64,000 nt of DNA, taken from contig CM061919.1 of the NCBI GenBank assembly GCA_031002005.1, positions 223,136,739 through 223,200,738 of the forward strand, in the 5' to 3' direction. The notes beneath the pieces were generated by a model that ran no database searches, was not told the DNA's origin, and worked only from the letters and a program-made list of their open reading frames with translations. Made by a program: the position numbers and the translations under genes. Shown here one piece after another: positions 42,928-54,994 of this stretch. Positions within the stretch are counted from its first letter, which is position 1; each line of letters starts with the position of its first letter. This stretch comes from Vandiemenella viatica (Eukaryota > Arthropoda > Insecta > Orthoptera > Morabidae).

Positions 42928-44256
42928 TTTGTACTGTTGCACCTGAATACATAAGAGGGTCAATCTAATCAAAATTTATACAGCTTACGTTGAACTCATG
43001 CACACAAGGATTCATTTAGTTTGTTATGCGCATTACCTTGCACATTTTGCAGTGTAGTTAAAGTTACCGTTCATCGCACTATACTGAAATAACGTCAATT
43101 TGGAGCTGAATTTCTAAACTATCGGGAGGGCTATTTATTTAGCTGTACAGACAGATAACTGTATCATCAGCAAGAATTAAACTGCGTTGTCTCCAAGGTA
43201 GTTTACAAACATCGAGATCCTCCACAAGTAGGGACTTAGCAGTCTGCTTAGATGTGCGAACTATAACTCACTTCTATCAATACTCCCAACAAAGTGCATA
43301 TCAACGATTGTTTATGTTTGCACGAACTTAAATTCTCTTAGCTACAGACTGATTACAGAATTTAGCTATAAAGTTCCTTCATTACATAACTATATAAGCT
43401 TCATTTAACTGAGTATATTTGTATTTCGACGGATACTTTATATATTGTGTAGACTTTATATGTATGTATATTCTATTCTCTCTAATAATCTTGAATATGT
43501 TGTACAGTGTAGTTAAAAAAAAAAAAAAAAAAAAAAGCAGATAAATTATAAAGTGAAAATCACACGGGCAACTAGAATTTTTGTTATTGACATTGAAATT
43601 CTATGCGATACTGTAGTTCCCAATGCTTTCCCTTTTGTTGGGTGAAAGCGTCCCTGGAGTTGTTTTGTGAGCTGAGGTCGACTAACTGCAAAGTAAATTT
43701 TTCATAGTACTCTTGAGACAGTTGTTTGATTAGATATCACACACTATTTTAATTTCAGTGCTCGGGTCAAGACAATAATACCGACGCACAAAATTTTAGA
43801 CGTAAATAAAAAACCTAATTAAGGCAGCGTGCGACGGCACAAGCCTATTTAATATTTGTGAAACATAAGGCCTATTACAATAAGGTACAAACATTAGGAA
43901 AGTAATAGAGTTTTAGCAACTAATCAATCTTGAGTGCACGTAATCAGCTGTGAGGGGCCATTATCTTTTCTGTTCGTCATGGAAAGCTCCACGCCCGATC
44001 GATGTCGTCCGGGATTGATCCAAACCGGTTTCATTATTTCATTGCGTGAATCGTTGTTACATGTTGACCTCGGACTTCCCTATTTGTGTCAGAAGGTCTT
44101 GGTAAGCAACTGCGGAAGTTCAAGGTCAACACACGCAGATGTCGGTACTGAACATAACATTACCCGTGACCATGTGGCCAAGAACAAACAATGTCGTACC
44201 TGCTCTCATGTCTATAGAGTTGGAAGAGGAATGTACTAGGACAGATCTGATCCACG
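42928..44256. other. Unassigned AT-rich sequence with a 23-bp A-run at 43516-43538
   Basis: No gene recognised. Confidence 0.4.
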
Positions 44257-44264
44257 CTAATAGC

Positions 44265-44454
44265 CAGTAGCGGATCCAGGGGGGGGCTTTTTTTTTTTTA
44301 GCTCTATGGTTCTTAGGCCCATAGAGGCTATAAAGACTACCCCCCATTGCCGACTCAAGCCCCCCCCCCCCAAAACAAAAATCCACTGAAGCCCTCTGAA
44401 CCAAAATTCACCCAAGCCAAGCCCCCCCAAACCAAATTCCTGGATCCACCCCTG
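44265..44454. mobile_element. hAT-type MITE 3 (190 bp), 8-bp target duplication
   Basis: Ends CAGTAGCGGATCCAGG and CTGGATCCACCCCTG are inverted repeats. CTAATAGC (44257-44264) and CTAATAGT (44455-44462) are an 8-bp duplication with one mismatch. Interior is C-rich/T-rich low complexity. Confidence 0.88.
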
Positions 44455-44462
44455 CTAATAGT

Positions 44463-45853
44463 AATAGCAGTAAAATCCATGTTTTGTACGGCAGCACGAT
44501 ATTTAACACGCTGATCCACTATCTACATGTAATATCTAGTGACAACTACTTCCCTCTCGGCCCGTATTCGTGTTTTGGATATGATGAGATGGTTACAACA
44601 GTTCCAAAAACACGAATTTAGTATCATTCAAAATAGTAACAAATGTGTACAAAGTAAGAAACGAAATTTTTAGTGGATGAAAAAAATGTGGGTCACAGGT
44701 TATTGCTGCTTGAGTTTGATCATTATTAAACCTCTTACGATCGATTTAAAACAAAAATGTGTAGAAAAACGTCTAAAAGTGATTAAAAAAGAGAGATTCT
44801 GGCGGCAAAACTGTGTGTTAAGTGTCAAAAATCATGTTCAAGTCGTCTGATCTGGTTGAATTGCGTAATAGCCTGTGTCTGTCACAGATGATTCACTCTG
44901 TAGAAAGGAATCTTGAAGTGTTTCAGAGGGACTATATAGTTTTTAGGGACCTGATCTGGGTGAAATATGAATTTGACCTGCATTTGACCCTAAGGGTTCG
45001 TTGAGAAAATATGAACAATTTGTGTTTATTTTAAAGGTATGTACAGTACATGGAATTATTAATAAAAGTATTAAAGTGGACAGAGATGACTTCATTATAT
45101 AACAGATGTGTATCGCTTGGACGCGACTGAATAAATTATTATTTCATGGAATGAATAATGATAAATCAATGACGAGTGAAGCCTACAGAGAAGGTAACTC
45201 TTACACAACGCGCACGCAGCTTAGACAAAGCCCATTACGGGGCGACATGCTGAACTGAGGCGAGCAGTAGATAACAGGAAGGCCGCCATGCTTGGAAGAG
45301 CGGGTTTTGGGTGCTCCCCCAATAAAAAAAAAAAAAAAAAAAAAGAGTAACTATTGCTGCAGTAGTACCAACTTCTAACAACTCTGGTCTGGCAAACGGA
45401 ACGTTCACTTGTCCACTTTGAGATGACTCGTGGGGGAAAGTGTAGCAGTGTTGAAAAGTTTTTACAAAAGAAATTATGAGAACTAACACGAAAAACTTTG
45501 TTTCAGTACTCCAATTACAGTAAAAATAACAAAAAAATTAAACCCTTCCTTATTTAATAGGTGTAAGGGCTTGGGAGAGACTGTATTAGCATCTTCCAAC
45601 CAAATATCAACCTCTCCTTCACGTGGTGTATCCCGTTTCCGCGGACGAGGCTCTAGGGATTGAATAATTCCCCGTGTCAGGAATCACCCACTGTTTACCA
45701 ACGACCTCCTGAAAGGAGGGTGCAAGAATACAGGACACTCTTTTGCCCTTGGGGTTGAAAAGTCCTCTAAAGGCGGAATATTCTGAAATGATTAACGGCA
45801 TGGGGATTCAGAAAGCAACGGGAAGTCACTGAAGATCCAAACGGTATCCCGAG
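44463..45853. other. Unassigned; A-run near 45326-45343
   Basis: No gene recognised. The short patch 45230-45305 is GC-richer. Confidence 0.4.
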
Positions 45854-46282
45854 CAGTACTGATTAACCACGTAGCAGGAGGTAGCAAATACTACGGGCCT
45901 CGCGCCTTCTAGGGGGCCTCGCGCCTCCTAGAGGGGCCCCGCACCAAGGCTAAATGGGCGACCTTTTTTTTAGCTCTACAATTTTCCCCCGGACGGCAAA
46001 AATCAAGGGCCTCTTCGTATTTGCTACGGGCTCCGCGCTATCTTAATCCGGCCCTACCGAGCGCGGTGGTGTAACGGTTAGCGTTCTGGCCTGGCATTCG
46101 GGAGGACGGCGGTTCGAATCCCCGTCCGGGCATCCAGATTTGGGTTTTCCATGGTTTCCCAAATCACTCCAGGCAAATGCCGGGATGCTTCCTTCATGGC
46201 CGAATTCCTTCCCATTCCTTGCCCCTCCCCCCATCCTTTCCCATCCCTAAAGACCTCGCTGTTAGAGAGACGTTAAGCAGTA

Positions 46283-46313
<31 letters not shown>

Positions 46314-46320
46314 CCGGCCC
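45854..46320. mobile_element. hAT-like MITE with a SINE at its right end
   Basis: Left end CAGTACTGATTAACCACG and right end TTAATCCGGCCC look like decayed CAGGGCCGGATTAA repeats. The interior (GGGGCCTCGCGCC runs, GGGCGACCTTTTTTTTAGCTC) shares GGTCGCCC-type sequence with the MITE at 52437. No exact 8-bp duplication could be paired. Confidence 0.55.
46055..46308 (+). mobile_element. SINE-1, full length and young, 12-bp perfect target duplication
   Basis: Complete A- and B-boxes, body, type-a end and an uninterrupted tail of about 27 A. TTAATCCGGCCC flanks it at 46043-46054 and 46309-46320. The pure A-tail and perfect duplication mark it as the youngest SINE here; a 9-bp part of the body (TCAAAAGGC) is deleted. 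Confidence 0.95.
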
Positions 46321-46507
46321 GACAGATGACAGCAAAAAAGTTAAAAAAATTGTAATAACATAAAAATTTCTTCTTTTTCCCCGTCTTCTCCCACACTATA
46401 CACGAGAGGGAGAACCATATGGAGTAAAATGGGGTTTCTGATCATCATGATAATGTGGACAAATCTGAAACCATTCATTATCGCAGTATAAACTGAACTC
46501 TTTGGTT

Positions 46508-46735
46508 GATGCGTAACGCTCGGGCCTGGCATTCGGAAACGCGGGTTCGAATCCTGTCCAGCCAACCAGCTGTCGGTTTTCCATGGTTTCCTGAAATTAT
46601 TCCAGGCGAGCATCAAGATCGTTGTTTCAATACTAGAGGCTGAACTCCTGCCCATTCCTTGCCCCCAACCTTCTTCCTGCCACTAATGACTAGGAGTCGT
46701 AAAGCTATAAGCAAAAAGAAACAAAAAACAAACAA
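46508..46735 (+). mobile_element. SINE-1 copy, diverged, tail type b
   Basis: Head GATGCGTAACGCTCGGGCCTGG, B-box GGTTCGAATCC, body GGTTTTCCATGGTTTCC, end CTAATGACTAGGAGTCGTAAAG. Confidence 0.85.
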
Positions 46736-46739
46736 AACA

Positions 46740-47582
46740 CAAGAACGAAATACAGATACTGCCATAGTTTATTTAAGTAATCGGGAACCAAAAGATTCAC
46801 TTCATCTACGACCATCCACTGACCATCCACCAATTTTTAGTGTTAAGTTCCTAAAGACCAGTAATCAGCTACAGAAACAAACAACATACTTGGGTGAGCT
46901 GTGACGTGGGTAGAGTGACGTGACGTTACGTTGCTCCATTCGGGAAGTTATCGGCGCTGCGGCGGTAACGATGTTTGTTCGTCCGTTGTGCATGAAGCGG
47001 GGTTGGTAGACCTGACTCAAGGACACGACAAATGTTGCAAGGCGTTCACTGCAAACAGCTCTCTGCCCCCGGGTCACTTGAACCGTGATCTCCACCGCAG
47101 AACAGGATCAGCTCTCTCTACCAACTTCTGCTATTCAAACAACCAAGACACTGAGGCACTGAGCGGTCAAGATATTTTTGTTCATTTTTTAGATGACATT
47201 TCTCTACCAAGCCATGTAACCAGCACCAGTGAAGTGATTCTCAGCGTCTGTATAATCGTTTTTCCGTGATGTTTTGCTTTGACTAAGTGACGACGTAAGA
47301 AGGACACAACATTTAATTAAAACCACGGATGCCCGATGCTGGAATTGAACCGGTGACTCCGGCAATGCCTAAGCTTACGCGCGGTCAAATAGACGATGTA
47401 GGCAACTGAGTGCAAAACTGTGACATGAATGTCCCCAATTGTGGAGTCTGTCACTTTCCTGCTTCAAACGAGATCATTCATATCGTTCCTGTCATTACGG
47501 TTTTTATCTGATTCTCCTAATTGTCTAAGCGAATGGTACCATGGAACCGATTTTACGCCTCTTATATACAATTTTCACATAT
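46740..47582. other. Unassigned; small tRNA-like minus-strand fragment at 47320-47365
   Basis: GC-richer at 46910-47120 with no recognised gene. GGAATTGAACCGGTGAC near 47341 is B-box-like on the minus strand but no more of a SINE is seen. Confidence 0.3.
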
Positions 47583-47830
47583 GGGCGATATTAATAACAG
47601 TATCGATATATATCGAGAAAACAATATCGATATAACCGTATTTTTACCTAAAGTCAGTAATTATCTAAAAATATTCCCAAAACATATCAAAATATTTAAG
47701 AAAATTCGAAAAACATCGAACAAAAAATTACTTAAAATTGATGTTCCAAAAAATATCGATTTTTTATATATCGAGGATAAAAATATTGACGATAAATAAC
47801 GATTATTTTATTTTAAATAATATCGATATG
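47583..47830. repeat. AT-rich cluster of ATATCGAT palindromes
   Basis: ATATCGAT or close variants (TATCGATATA, AATATCGATT, TATATCGAG) recur at least six times in 250 bp with few G/C elsewhere. A 92-codon ORF here is compositional. It may be a MITE or a cluster of protein-binding sites; no family recognised. Confidence 0.4.
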
Positions 47831-47849
47831 TTTTGCCAAAGCCTAGATT

Positions 47850-48060
47850 GAGCCGTCCAACCTGACATTCGGGAGGACGGGAATTTAATCCCATCCGGCC
47901 ATACTGACTGCGGTTTCTCGCAGTCACTCGAGGCGTATGCCGATATGGTTCCTTACAAAGGCCACGACCGAATTCCGTCAACCATCCCCTCTCTTGCGTT
48001 AAGTAGGCCCGAGCTCCTACAGCAGCCCGCCTCCCAGGCGTCACCTGGGAGGAATGAAAC
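47850..48060 (+). mobile_element. SINE-1 relative, diverged, head partly missing
   Basis: GACATTCGGGAGGACGGGAA, then CACTCGAGGCGTATGCCGAT and AAAGGCCACGACCGAATTCC follow the SINE-1 order; the 3' end differs. Confidence 0.65.
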
Positions 48061-48329
48061 CTAAACGAGATTATTGCTATTAGTATCAATTAAGATAATT
48101 TGGTCTGTTTGTTTTTTGCGTAGCTGTTCAGTAATCATGCATTCTCGTTCTGGAGGTATTTGGGTTTACCTCATCTTGCATACAATTCGTCTTCTTTATT
48201 TTATTATCAAACAGGGCAATTCACATGAAAAGTGCAAGACGGAGATTGGTAGAATGTGAAAGTATGCTATCTGATCCTGTTATCTGTGTGATAAGGAAAA
48301 GAACAGTTAATAATAATTTCGTTTGGCTT

Positions 48330-48720
48330 TGTCGGCCGGGATATACGCGAAGGGTTCGGCCGCCGATTTGACGCGAATGCTCCCCATTCGTAACCTACCC
48401 TGGTGATATTACCGGGTGTAGGAGACCTACAGTTTAAAGCTGGCTTCCCACGTCCCGTGCATTTGCCGGCCGGGACGATCCAGCTATCAAGAGCGGGCTG
48501 TCGGGCAGGCGGGAAGGCTATCGCCTGTGCTGGCAGGAATGGTGCACCTCTATCCGTGGCCCAGTCGGTAAACATCAAACGCCTCGATAGCTGAACCGAC
48601 ATTAGGCCAAGTGGTGGGGAGGCGGCGAGGGCTAACAAGTGGCGCGCGCTAGCCCGTACAATTTGGCTGATGTGGCGTGGCCTACACAACCTTAGTGTGG
48701 ACCACTCAAAGAGCAGTTAA
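48330..48720. repeat. GC-rich block related in part to SINE-2
   Basis: GGTGTAGGAGACCTACAGTTTAA matches the 3' body of SINE-2 (TATAGGAGACCTGCAGTTTAAC at 30493). The rest (to CCAAGTGGTGGGGAGGCGG) is unassigned. ORFs on both strands are compositional. Confidence 0.45.
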
Positions 48721-48779
48721 TAAGAAGAAATAAAAAAGTCATTTAAAAATGGTAATTTACATTTTGACAGTACCATAGA

Positions 48780-49330
48780 TGACACACAGTGGTTTTACTG
48801 GTATCCCGGCCCGACACCGTCATATGCCCGGAAGAAGAGATTGAGGTGGACAACCGATAGACGGCGCTAGCACCAGGCTAACTATCGCCACCGCATAGCA
48901 GGGTTTCCGCCGCGGCCAGTCAGAAGCGACTTGCCTAGTATAAATACAGCCGCGTGGTCCCACTCAAGACAGTGCTGTGTTCACTTCTACTCCGTTTCGT
49001 TTCCGTCTCTCTGTGCATCGCCTATTTGACTCTGACTAGCGAATTTTTAACTTTTACGTTCGGTTACTCCTTTGGACTCTGTGCATCGCATATTGTACTC
49101 TAACCATCGCCATCTCGGTTTCCATTCGGTTACTCCTTTGAACTCTTTGCTTCGCATATTGGACTCGGATCAGTGCGCGTCTTAGTCTACGTTCGGTTTC
49201 TTCCTTGGGCTCTGAGCAGCTTATCTTGGACTTTACTTCGGTTCTCGCTTGATCGTCTCCGGTCGACCGGCCGTCCGTCGTGTTGACATTTCGACCGCCG
49301 TGCGAACACTGTTATGCTCTATATTCGGAG
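48780..49330 (+). promoter_or_regulatory. TATA-box promoter followed by 66-bp tandem repeats, LTR-like
   Basis: TATAAATA at 48939-48946 is followed about 30 bp downstream by CTCAAGACAGTGC, a plausible start region. From 48990 to 49255 lie about four 66-bp units (TTCGGTTACTCCTTTGG and GTGCATCGCATATTG at 49057, 49123 and 49189, plus a weaker first unit). GC content is well above that of the flanks. It looks like an LTR or the 5' end of a retroelement or gene, but no paired LTR or ORF was found in the window. Confidence 0.45.
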
Positions 49331-49540
49331 TTTAGTTAAGGATGAATCACACATCAGGCATGTGAAAAATGGTCACGTTGTGCATGTACTAACGTATACG
49401 GCCATAATAAGTCGTTTCATAAGTGATCATATTGTCATCATGATCAGAAACTAGGAAGTATAGCCTGTTTAACACCATATGGTAGCCTATCTGGTTTATA
49501 GTGTGGAGAAATGTATACTTATATATATCTTGTTTTAGGT

Positions 49541-49670
49541 AGAGGTCGTTAGAGGTGGCAAAGGATGGAGGCAAGAAAGGGGAAGGAATTCAGACATTCA
49601 TTTTGAAGGGGCCATCCCGGCATTGGACTAGGTAGTTTCGGAACGGTGGAAACCAAACGCTCGGTAGACG
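49541..49670 (-). mobile_element. SINE-1 fragment
   Basis: 3' half only: GAGGTCGTTAGAGGTGGCAA, GGAAGGAATTCAGACATTC and CCATCCCGGCATTGG on the plus strand. Confidence 0.7.
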
Positions 49671-50700
49671 AAAAGGATGTGATTTTTTAAATGTGTTATT
49701 ACATTTGGAATAATTTAATTTTTTGTTATTCTTGATTGTAGTAGACGTGTAGCTAATTTTTTATGTTTATTCTTCTTTTTCAAAAACTCTTAAACACGTT
49801 TCATCTTAACCCACAAATCATTTAAAAGTGGACATCATGCATGTTGAGAATCGGTTATTATTTCTTAGCACAGGCGTATTTCTCTAGAAATTCTGCACAC
49901 CGAATAAGCTGCCAGTGTCAGATCAACAAGTGCTTCGTAACAGGCTTTCTCTAACTTGTATGAACGTTGTGTAATCACTGCATTGTCTGTAGATGTGCCC
50001 TGACACACAGTATTTTTTTTAGAAAATAAAGTTGTTAGATTTTAGTCATATCTATGTTTATCAATCTTTTTTATTTTTTATAATGTGACTGTCTGAACAG
50101 TTGAAATAGGACTGATATTTAAAAACCTTAAGCGAACAGAGTACTTGGCTATATAGCTGTGCCACCACTCGAAAACAAACGTGAGACGGCATACAGCTAA
50201 TCGGCAACAGTTTCCTTGCCAAGAAATCTGCCTGTAAATCACGGGACCGAATACACGGCTTCAAGTCGTAAAAATAAACCAAGGATGAAAAGATTTAGCC
50301 TGCCGTCACCACGTCGAGGCTAAATCGGGAGGTTTGTCTACTGCTCAAGGCAAGTACTAGAAACATAGTGTACATTTTGTATATTACACTTACTGAAAAA
50401 GTCATAAAAAGATCGACTGACTTAAACCAAAAACCACATCATATGAAAAACTATTCTAGCATTGCGGTTATTCTAAGAGAAACGTATGAAGAAGACAAGT
50501 ACACATTTGTTACATTTGTAGAACTGCGTTAATATTTTAACTGTGTTTAGAGATTCAAGATGCCGATAATTTTAAAAAATTCATGACTGGAATAATGAGT
50601 CGCACTTGGTATGAGCAAACAAAATAACAATCAGGTGGCGGTAACAAATGTGAAGACACATGATAGAGGAGAGCATCACATAATAAAATTATGGATTAAA
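49671..50700. other. Unassigned AT-rich sequence
   Basis: No gene recognised. Confidence 0.4.
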
Positions 50701-50710
50701 AATTCCAAAA

Positions 50711-51087
50711 GAACGCTTATTGTGGGGATGTGAACCGAAAAGTTGAAATAATCTTTAAATATAAAGATTATGTTCAACAGTGATAGGATGTTCGCAGTTC
50801 AGTATAACTTAATTATTTGAATAAGCTTAAGATAAAAATGAAGTCATTGACCAAAAAATATATTTAATACAATATAGCATGGAGTTCTGAATATCAGCTG
50901 TTTTATCGCTAGATATTAGTAAAGGTTGAGTCATTATAAAACATTAAAACTATTTTTTGCTCAATAACTATTCTTATCTTAAGCTTATTCAGAAAATTAA
51001 GTTGTCCTATCGCTTTTAAAAGTAATCTTTATATTTAAAGATTATTCTAACGTTTTACTTCACATTGCTAAGAAAAGCGTTTTTTAG
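50711..51087. repeat. Long inverted-repeat element, arms about 125 bp
   Basis: Left arm 50711-50844 and right arm 50967-51087 are diverged inverted copies; exact shared blocks include AATAATCTTTAAATATAAAG (itself palindromic) and GAATAAGCTTAAGATAA. A further copy of the outer end (GGTTCACATTGCTG) follows at 51121-51150. Likely a foldback MITE; no target duplication defined. Confidence 0.7.
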
Positions 51088-51159
51088 TTTTTTTTAAATT
51101 ATAATTTCATTTTTAACTTTTTGGTTCACATTGCTGCAAAAGAGTTCTTTTATAGTATT

Positions 51160-51700
51160 TTTTTTTTAAACTATAGGTGACCCTTTCGAAAATTTCGGGA
51201 ATAACATACGATGAATAGTGAGGTTGGTGGTTTGTAATACTTTGAAAGAAGAACCACATCATTTGTAACATTTGTTTAGTGCAATAGGTACGTAACAAAA
51301 TGCGTAAAACATTTTACGAAATAATTAGAAAAAACCTTTAGACGCGTAAAGCGTATGTGTGAAAAACTGTCACTGTTCTTAACGGAATGCAACTAAACTG
51401 AACAAAATACAGACAAAATATCCATATCTCTGTGATACGTGTTGCAGCGATCATCACCCATGAGAAAATTTAGCGAATAATATATATACGTAGAAATTAT
51501 ACAGATAAACAAAAATGTATCCGTAACAAAGTAAATACGAAAAGCTACTTCTGTTTAAATAAAACACACAACTATCTATCGGTAACGCGCTCAATCTTTG
51601 TCGAGGGCAGTGAAGTAGTTAAATATATCTCCGTGATATCTGCTGCTGCTATCTAGCGTGTTGGTTCTGATATGTCTCATACGCGCTACCTTCATACTTA
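51160..51700. other. Unassigned AT-rich sequence
   Basis: No gene recognised. Confidence 0.4.
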
Positions 51701-51704
51701 ATAC

Positions 51705-52165
51705 TTTTGCCCTTTAAGGGTCAAATTTTTTAAAAAAGATCTTCAATAATTTTTCATGTTACATAAGTGGAGACCTTAATCTTTGAAATGATACCGGATT
51801 TATCGATTTCGGTTAGGTATCAAGGGAGATAAATGGTGCGTTGTGGAAAATATTGATTGATATTTTTGCCCTTTGGGTTTATGGAAAATTCATTTCTTAA
51901 AATATGATGCGACCAAAGAGGGGACAAAGTGTGGAATTATACCTCATTTCTCGATTTCGATTAGGTATCCAAGGAGATAAGTGGCCCCTGATAAAATATC
52001 ACGTTATGCATAGAAGTAATGATACGTTTATCCTCGTAGGGTCTAATTCCGAAAAATTCATTTCTTAAAATATGATGTGACCAAAGCAGAGTTCTTAATC
52101 TTTAAAATGATACCTCATTTATCGATTAGGTATGAATGGAGATAATGGCTTGTGACAAAAAAAAC
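51705..52165. repeat. Diverged tandem repeat, 3 units of about 160 bp
   Basis: Units start near 51705, 51863 and 52027 and share TTCATTTCTTAAAATATGATG, GATACCTCATTTATCGATT and GGTATCAAGGGAGATAA. The last unit runs into the T-run. Confidence 0.75.
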
Positions 52166-52256
52166 ACCTTTTAGAAATAATATGGGTAATGTTATTTAAT
52201 TAGACTTGGGAAATCCACAACATGAAACTAGAAAAGCTCAAATGGCGTTGAAGTTT

Positions 52257-52257
<1 letters not shown>

Positions 52258-52321
<64 letters not shown>
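52258..52321. repeat. 64-bp T homopolymer
   Basis: Uninterrupted T from 52258 to 52321. It may be the A-tail of a minus-strand retroposon, though no body was recognised to its right, or an assembly-sensitive microsatellite. Confidence 0.9.
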
Positions 52322-52325
<4 letters not shown>

Positions 52326-52436
52326 GAATTGTAATTAGTAGAAACCTTGGTGATTGCATACAAGTGGTCTTCTTAGGAAGACTTTAAGATAATTTGTAAG
52401 TTAAAAGGTTATGAAAATTACTGCAAAAAGTTTCAG

Positions 52437-52661
52437 CAGGGCCGCATTTAAGCATAGGCTGTAGCCTAGGGGCCCGCACCACAAAGGGGGACCCGCACCA
52501 TAAAGAGGGGCACGCATCACAAAAAAAAGGTCGCCCATAAATGTTTTGGACCAAATTTCGAATTTAAGCATCCATAGCCGGAGGCAGCCAGGGCCACTGC
52601 CCATAGGGGGCCCGCACCACATGTATAGCCTAGGGGCCCAGAGAGCCTAAATACGGCCCTG
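52437..52661. mobile_element. hAT-type MITE 1 family, second copy (225 bp)
   Basis: Ends CAGGGCCGCATTTAAGC and CTAAATACGGCCCTG; flanks AGTTTCAG (52429-52436) and CGTTTCAG (52662-52669), an 8-bp duplication with one mismatch. Same family as 13435-13574 (shared GGCTGTAGCCTAGGGGCCCG). Interior has repeated GGGCCCGCACCACA units. Confidence 0.88.
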
Positions 52662-52669
52662 CGTTTCAG

Positions 52670-53763
52670 TTGAAAGTGGTATTTGTACTCCACGCCACAG
52701 AATACCAGTGTTTTGCAAGTGGCGCTGTTTCTTGTTTCGACTGCAGTGTGGAACTGGGCTTCAAATACGGTAATGCCCCAAACATTTTGTTTTGGTTTTC
52801 GTGGACACTGAATATCTGAAGTTAACACTAAACAGATTTGCTAAAATTAACTGCGGCTAGTCGTTGCAACAGACTAAAATACTTTTCTTTTAGGAACTCG
52901 TTTCCTGTTTTGTTTTTTTAATCGTTTGTTTTTTTTGTTTGGCATTTTTATCTGTTTTTAGTTATATTAATTTTGTCATCTGGGTGTTTGGCTTAATATG
53001 AGAATGAAATAAAAATCTCTCTGCAATTATTTTTGTAATAAAATTCCTAACAATAGTAAAATACCGGTAGGTATTACAAAATGTATTTATAAGCGAGTTC
53101 AGTTATTACATGGAACAAACAGAAATATTTTGGTAAATTTTGACTTAACTTTTATTATGAAAATTGAGTTGTGAGTGAATAACTGTGTTAAAGAAGTATA
53201 TGTTTAGTATCATTATTCGCAAATTTTTCATTAATAACTTCAGTTTGTCTAAATCTTACGAAAGTCAACATATTGACTCGTGTGAAGCATCAAAATGTAT
53301 GCCTTTCCTGGTGTCCGGATGTATGTTTCACCCCTGCGCAGCAACATCGCTAGGAGTGGCATTCCCTAACCTGCCCATAGTGACTATAGTGCCCATAGTG
53401 TTCGTTAATGTTGCTGCATGCGAGTGTGTCCAGTATAACTTATTGTTTGTGTTATGGTTTAGAGATTAAATAAAGGAGAAGCGAAAATGGGTGCTGGTCT
53501 ATTCGGGACTACTCGTCCCAAGCAGACGAAGGGGGACTAGCAAGTTTAACGTCAATCATCCGCAGTGTAATATCAATAGTGTAATATGCTTAGCGACGGA
53601 GAAGCTCATACTGAAGACAGTGGACTAGCCGTAGAAACTTCACAGCTTTACTGGTGTTAGTTATGAATCTTCTAAAATTCCAGGCACCACCAGATGAACT
53701 TCCTTAAAGCTCGATACAATGAGTTGCTGTTTTCCACAGGATTCTAGAGTAAGCTACACTATT
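52670..53763. other. Unassigned, AT-rich to 53250 then mixed
   Basis: No gene recognised; the 94-codon ORF at 53185 has no family features. Confidence 0.35.
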
Positions 53764-54005
53764 ACTTTTTTTTTTTTACTTATGATTTACGCTTCTTTGA
53801 TATCGAGGTCATTAGAGGCAGGATGGGACTGGGGACAAGGAACGAGAAGGAATTCGGCCCTTTTGGATGAAGCATCCCGGCATTCGCCTGGAGTGATTTG
53901 GGAAAACCACGGAAAATTCAGATCTGGATGGCCGGACGGGGATTCGAACCGGCATCCTCCCGAATGCGAAGCCAGAACGTTAACCGCTCACCCACCACGC
54001 TCGGT
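53764..54005 (-). mobile_element. SINE-1, full length, tail type b
   Basis: A T-run at 53764-53777 (the A-tail), then the 3' end, body, B-box GGTTCGAATCC and head CCGAGCGTGGTGGGTGAGCGG read on the minus strand. A long plus ORF (53719-54138) only passes through it. Confidence 0.92.
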
Positions 54006-54984
54006 AAGATATTACGACTGTGATCTGGATGAAGACTTTTTCTTTTCAGCTGACTCATCACAATGGATGAAGACAAGGTTTACCGCTGAGACTAAAAATA
54101 GCGGAGTAAACAAGTGGAAACAGTCTCAAAAGAGCTAAGATTGCGAAGGACAGTGACTAAGGTGATGTCGTCCGTTTCCTGGGATTGTGAGGCAGCTAAC
54201 CTGTTGGAACACCTGCCACAGGTCGAGGAGTCACTATTGGTGTTTATTATTGGCTTTTACTTCCATCTTCTAAACCTGTTGCGTGCGAATATAAAGGTGA
54301 AACGGTGAGGAACGCTCATCAAAAGGATGGCGCTGATTACGGACCGACCATTATGTTAGTGCATCCATTTCGAAATCAATTTAACTGTGATTCAAAATCT
54401 AGCGCAATCTCGTGCATCATTCTCTAGACCTCCCACCGAATGACTTATTCCTCTTTCCAGAAACAAATCGTCCAATCAATTTTTACACAAGGTATGGCGT
54501 TATTTCTAAGGTGTTTTGCTCGGCACCTATGTGTCAGTAAGCAAGATGACTGCGAGGAGAGAAACTAATCACGCAATGGACGTGTAATGTTCTAAGATAT
54601 CGCACTCCAGGTAATTTTTGGTACCCCTAGTATGTGCAGATAAGAGAAATCCAAGGATGGGAGTAAGTTGAGAATTTCAAAAACTTTTTCCTTTGTCACG
54701 AGTTTCTGTGGGTAGTAGTTACAGCCAAGGGTTTGCTTTTAATTAGTTTCAATTATCTAACAGAAGTTACCAATTAATTGAGGCAAAATAGTTAGTTACC
54801 GGATTCGTGAACTGAAATCTTATCTTAAATGCAGAAGTCATAGGGTATGTAGAGTCTTATAAACGTCCGGGAGTAATATTTACTGATGATATATCGAAAT
54901 TAAATGAATTAACGAAGGTTGGTTGGATCCTCCAGAAAGAGTCGCACTAAGTCATCGTGGCATCGTATCAGAGGAAGGAAGGTC
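54006..54984. other. Unassigned sequence
   Basis: No gene recognised. Confidence 0.35.
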
Positions 54985-54994
54985 AGTTCATTTC

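Noticed and set aside
48267..48689. 140-codon minus ORF
   Set aside because: GC-rich repeat-related sequence; proline/arginine-rich composition without a recognisable domain.
53719..54138. 139-codon plus ORF
   Set aside because: Most of it is the antisense of a SINE.
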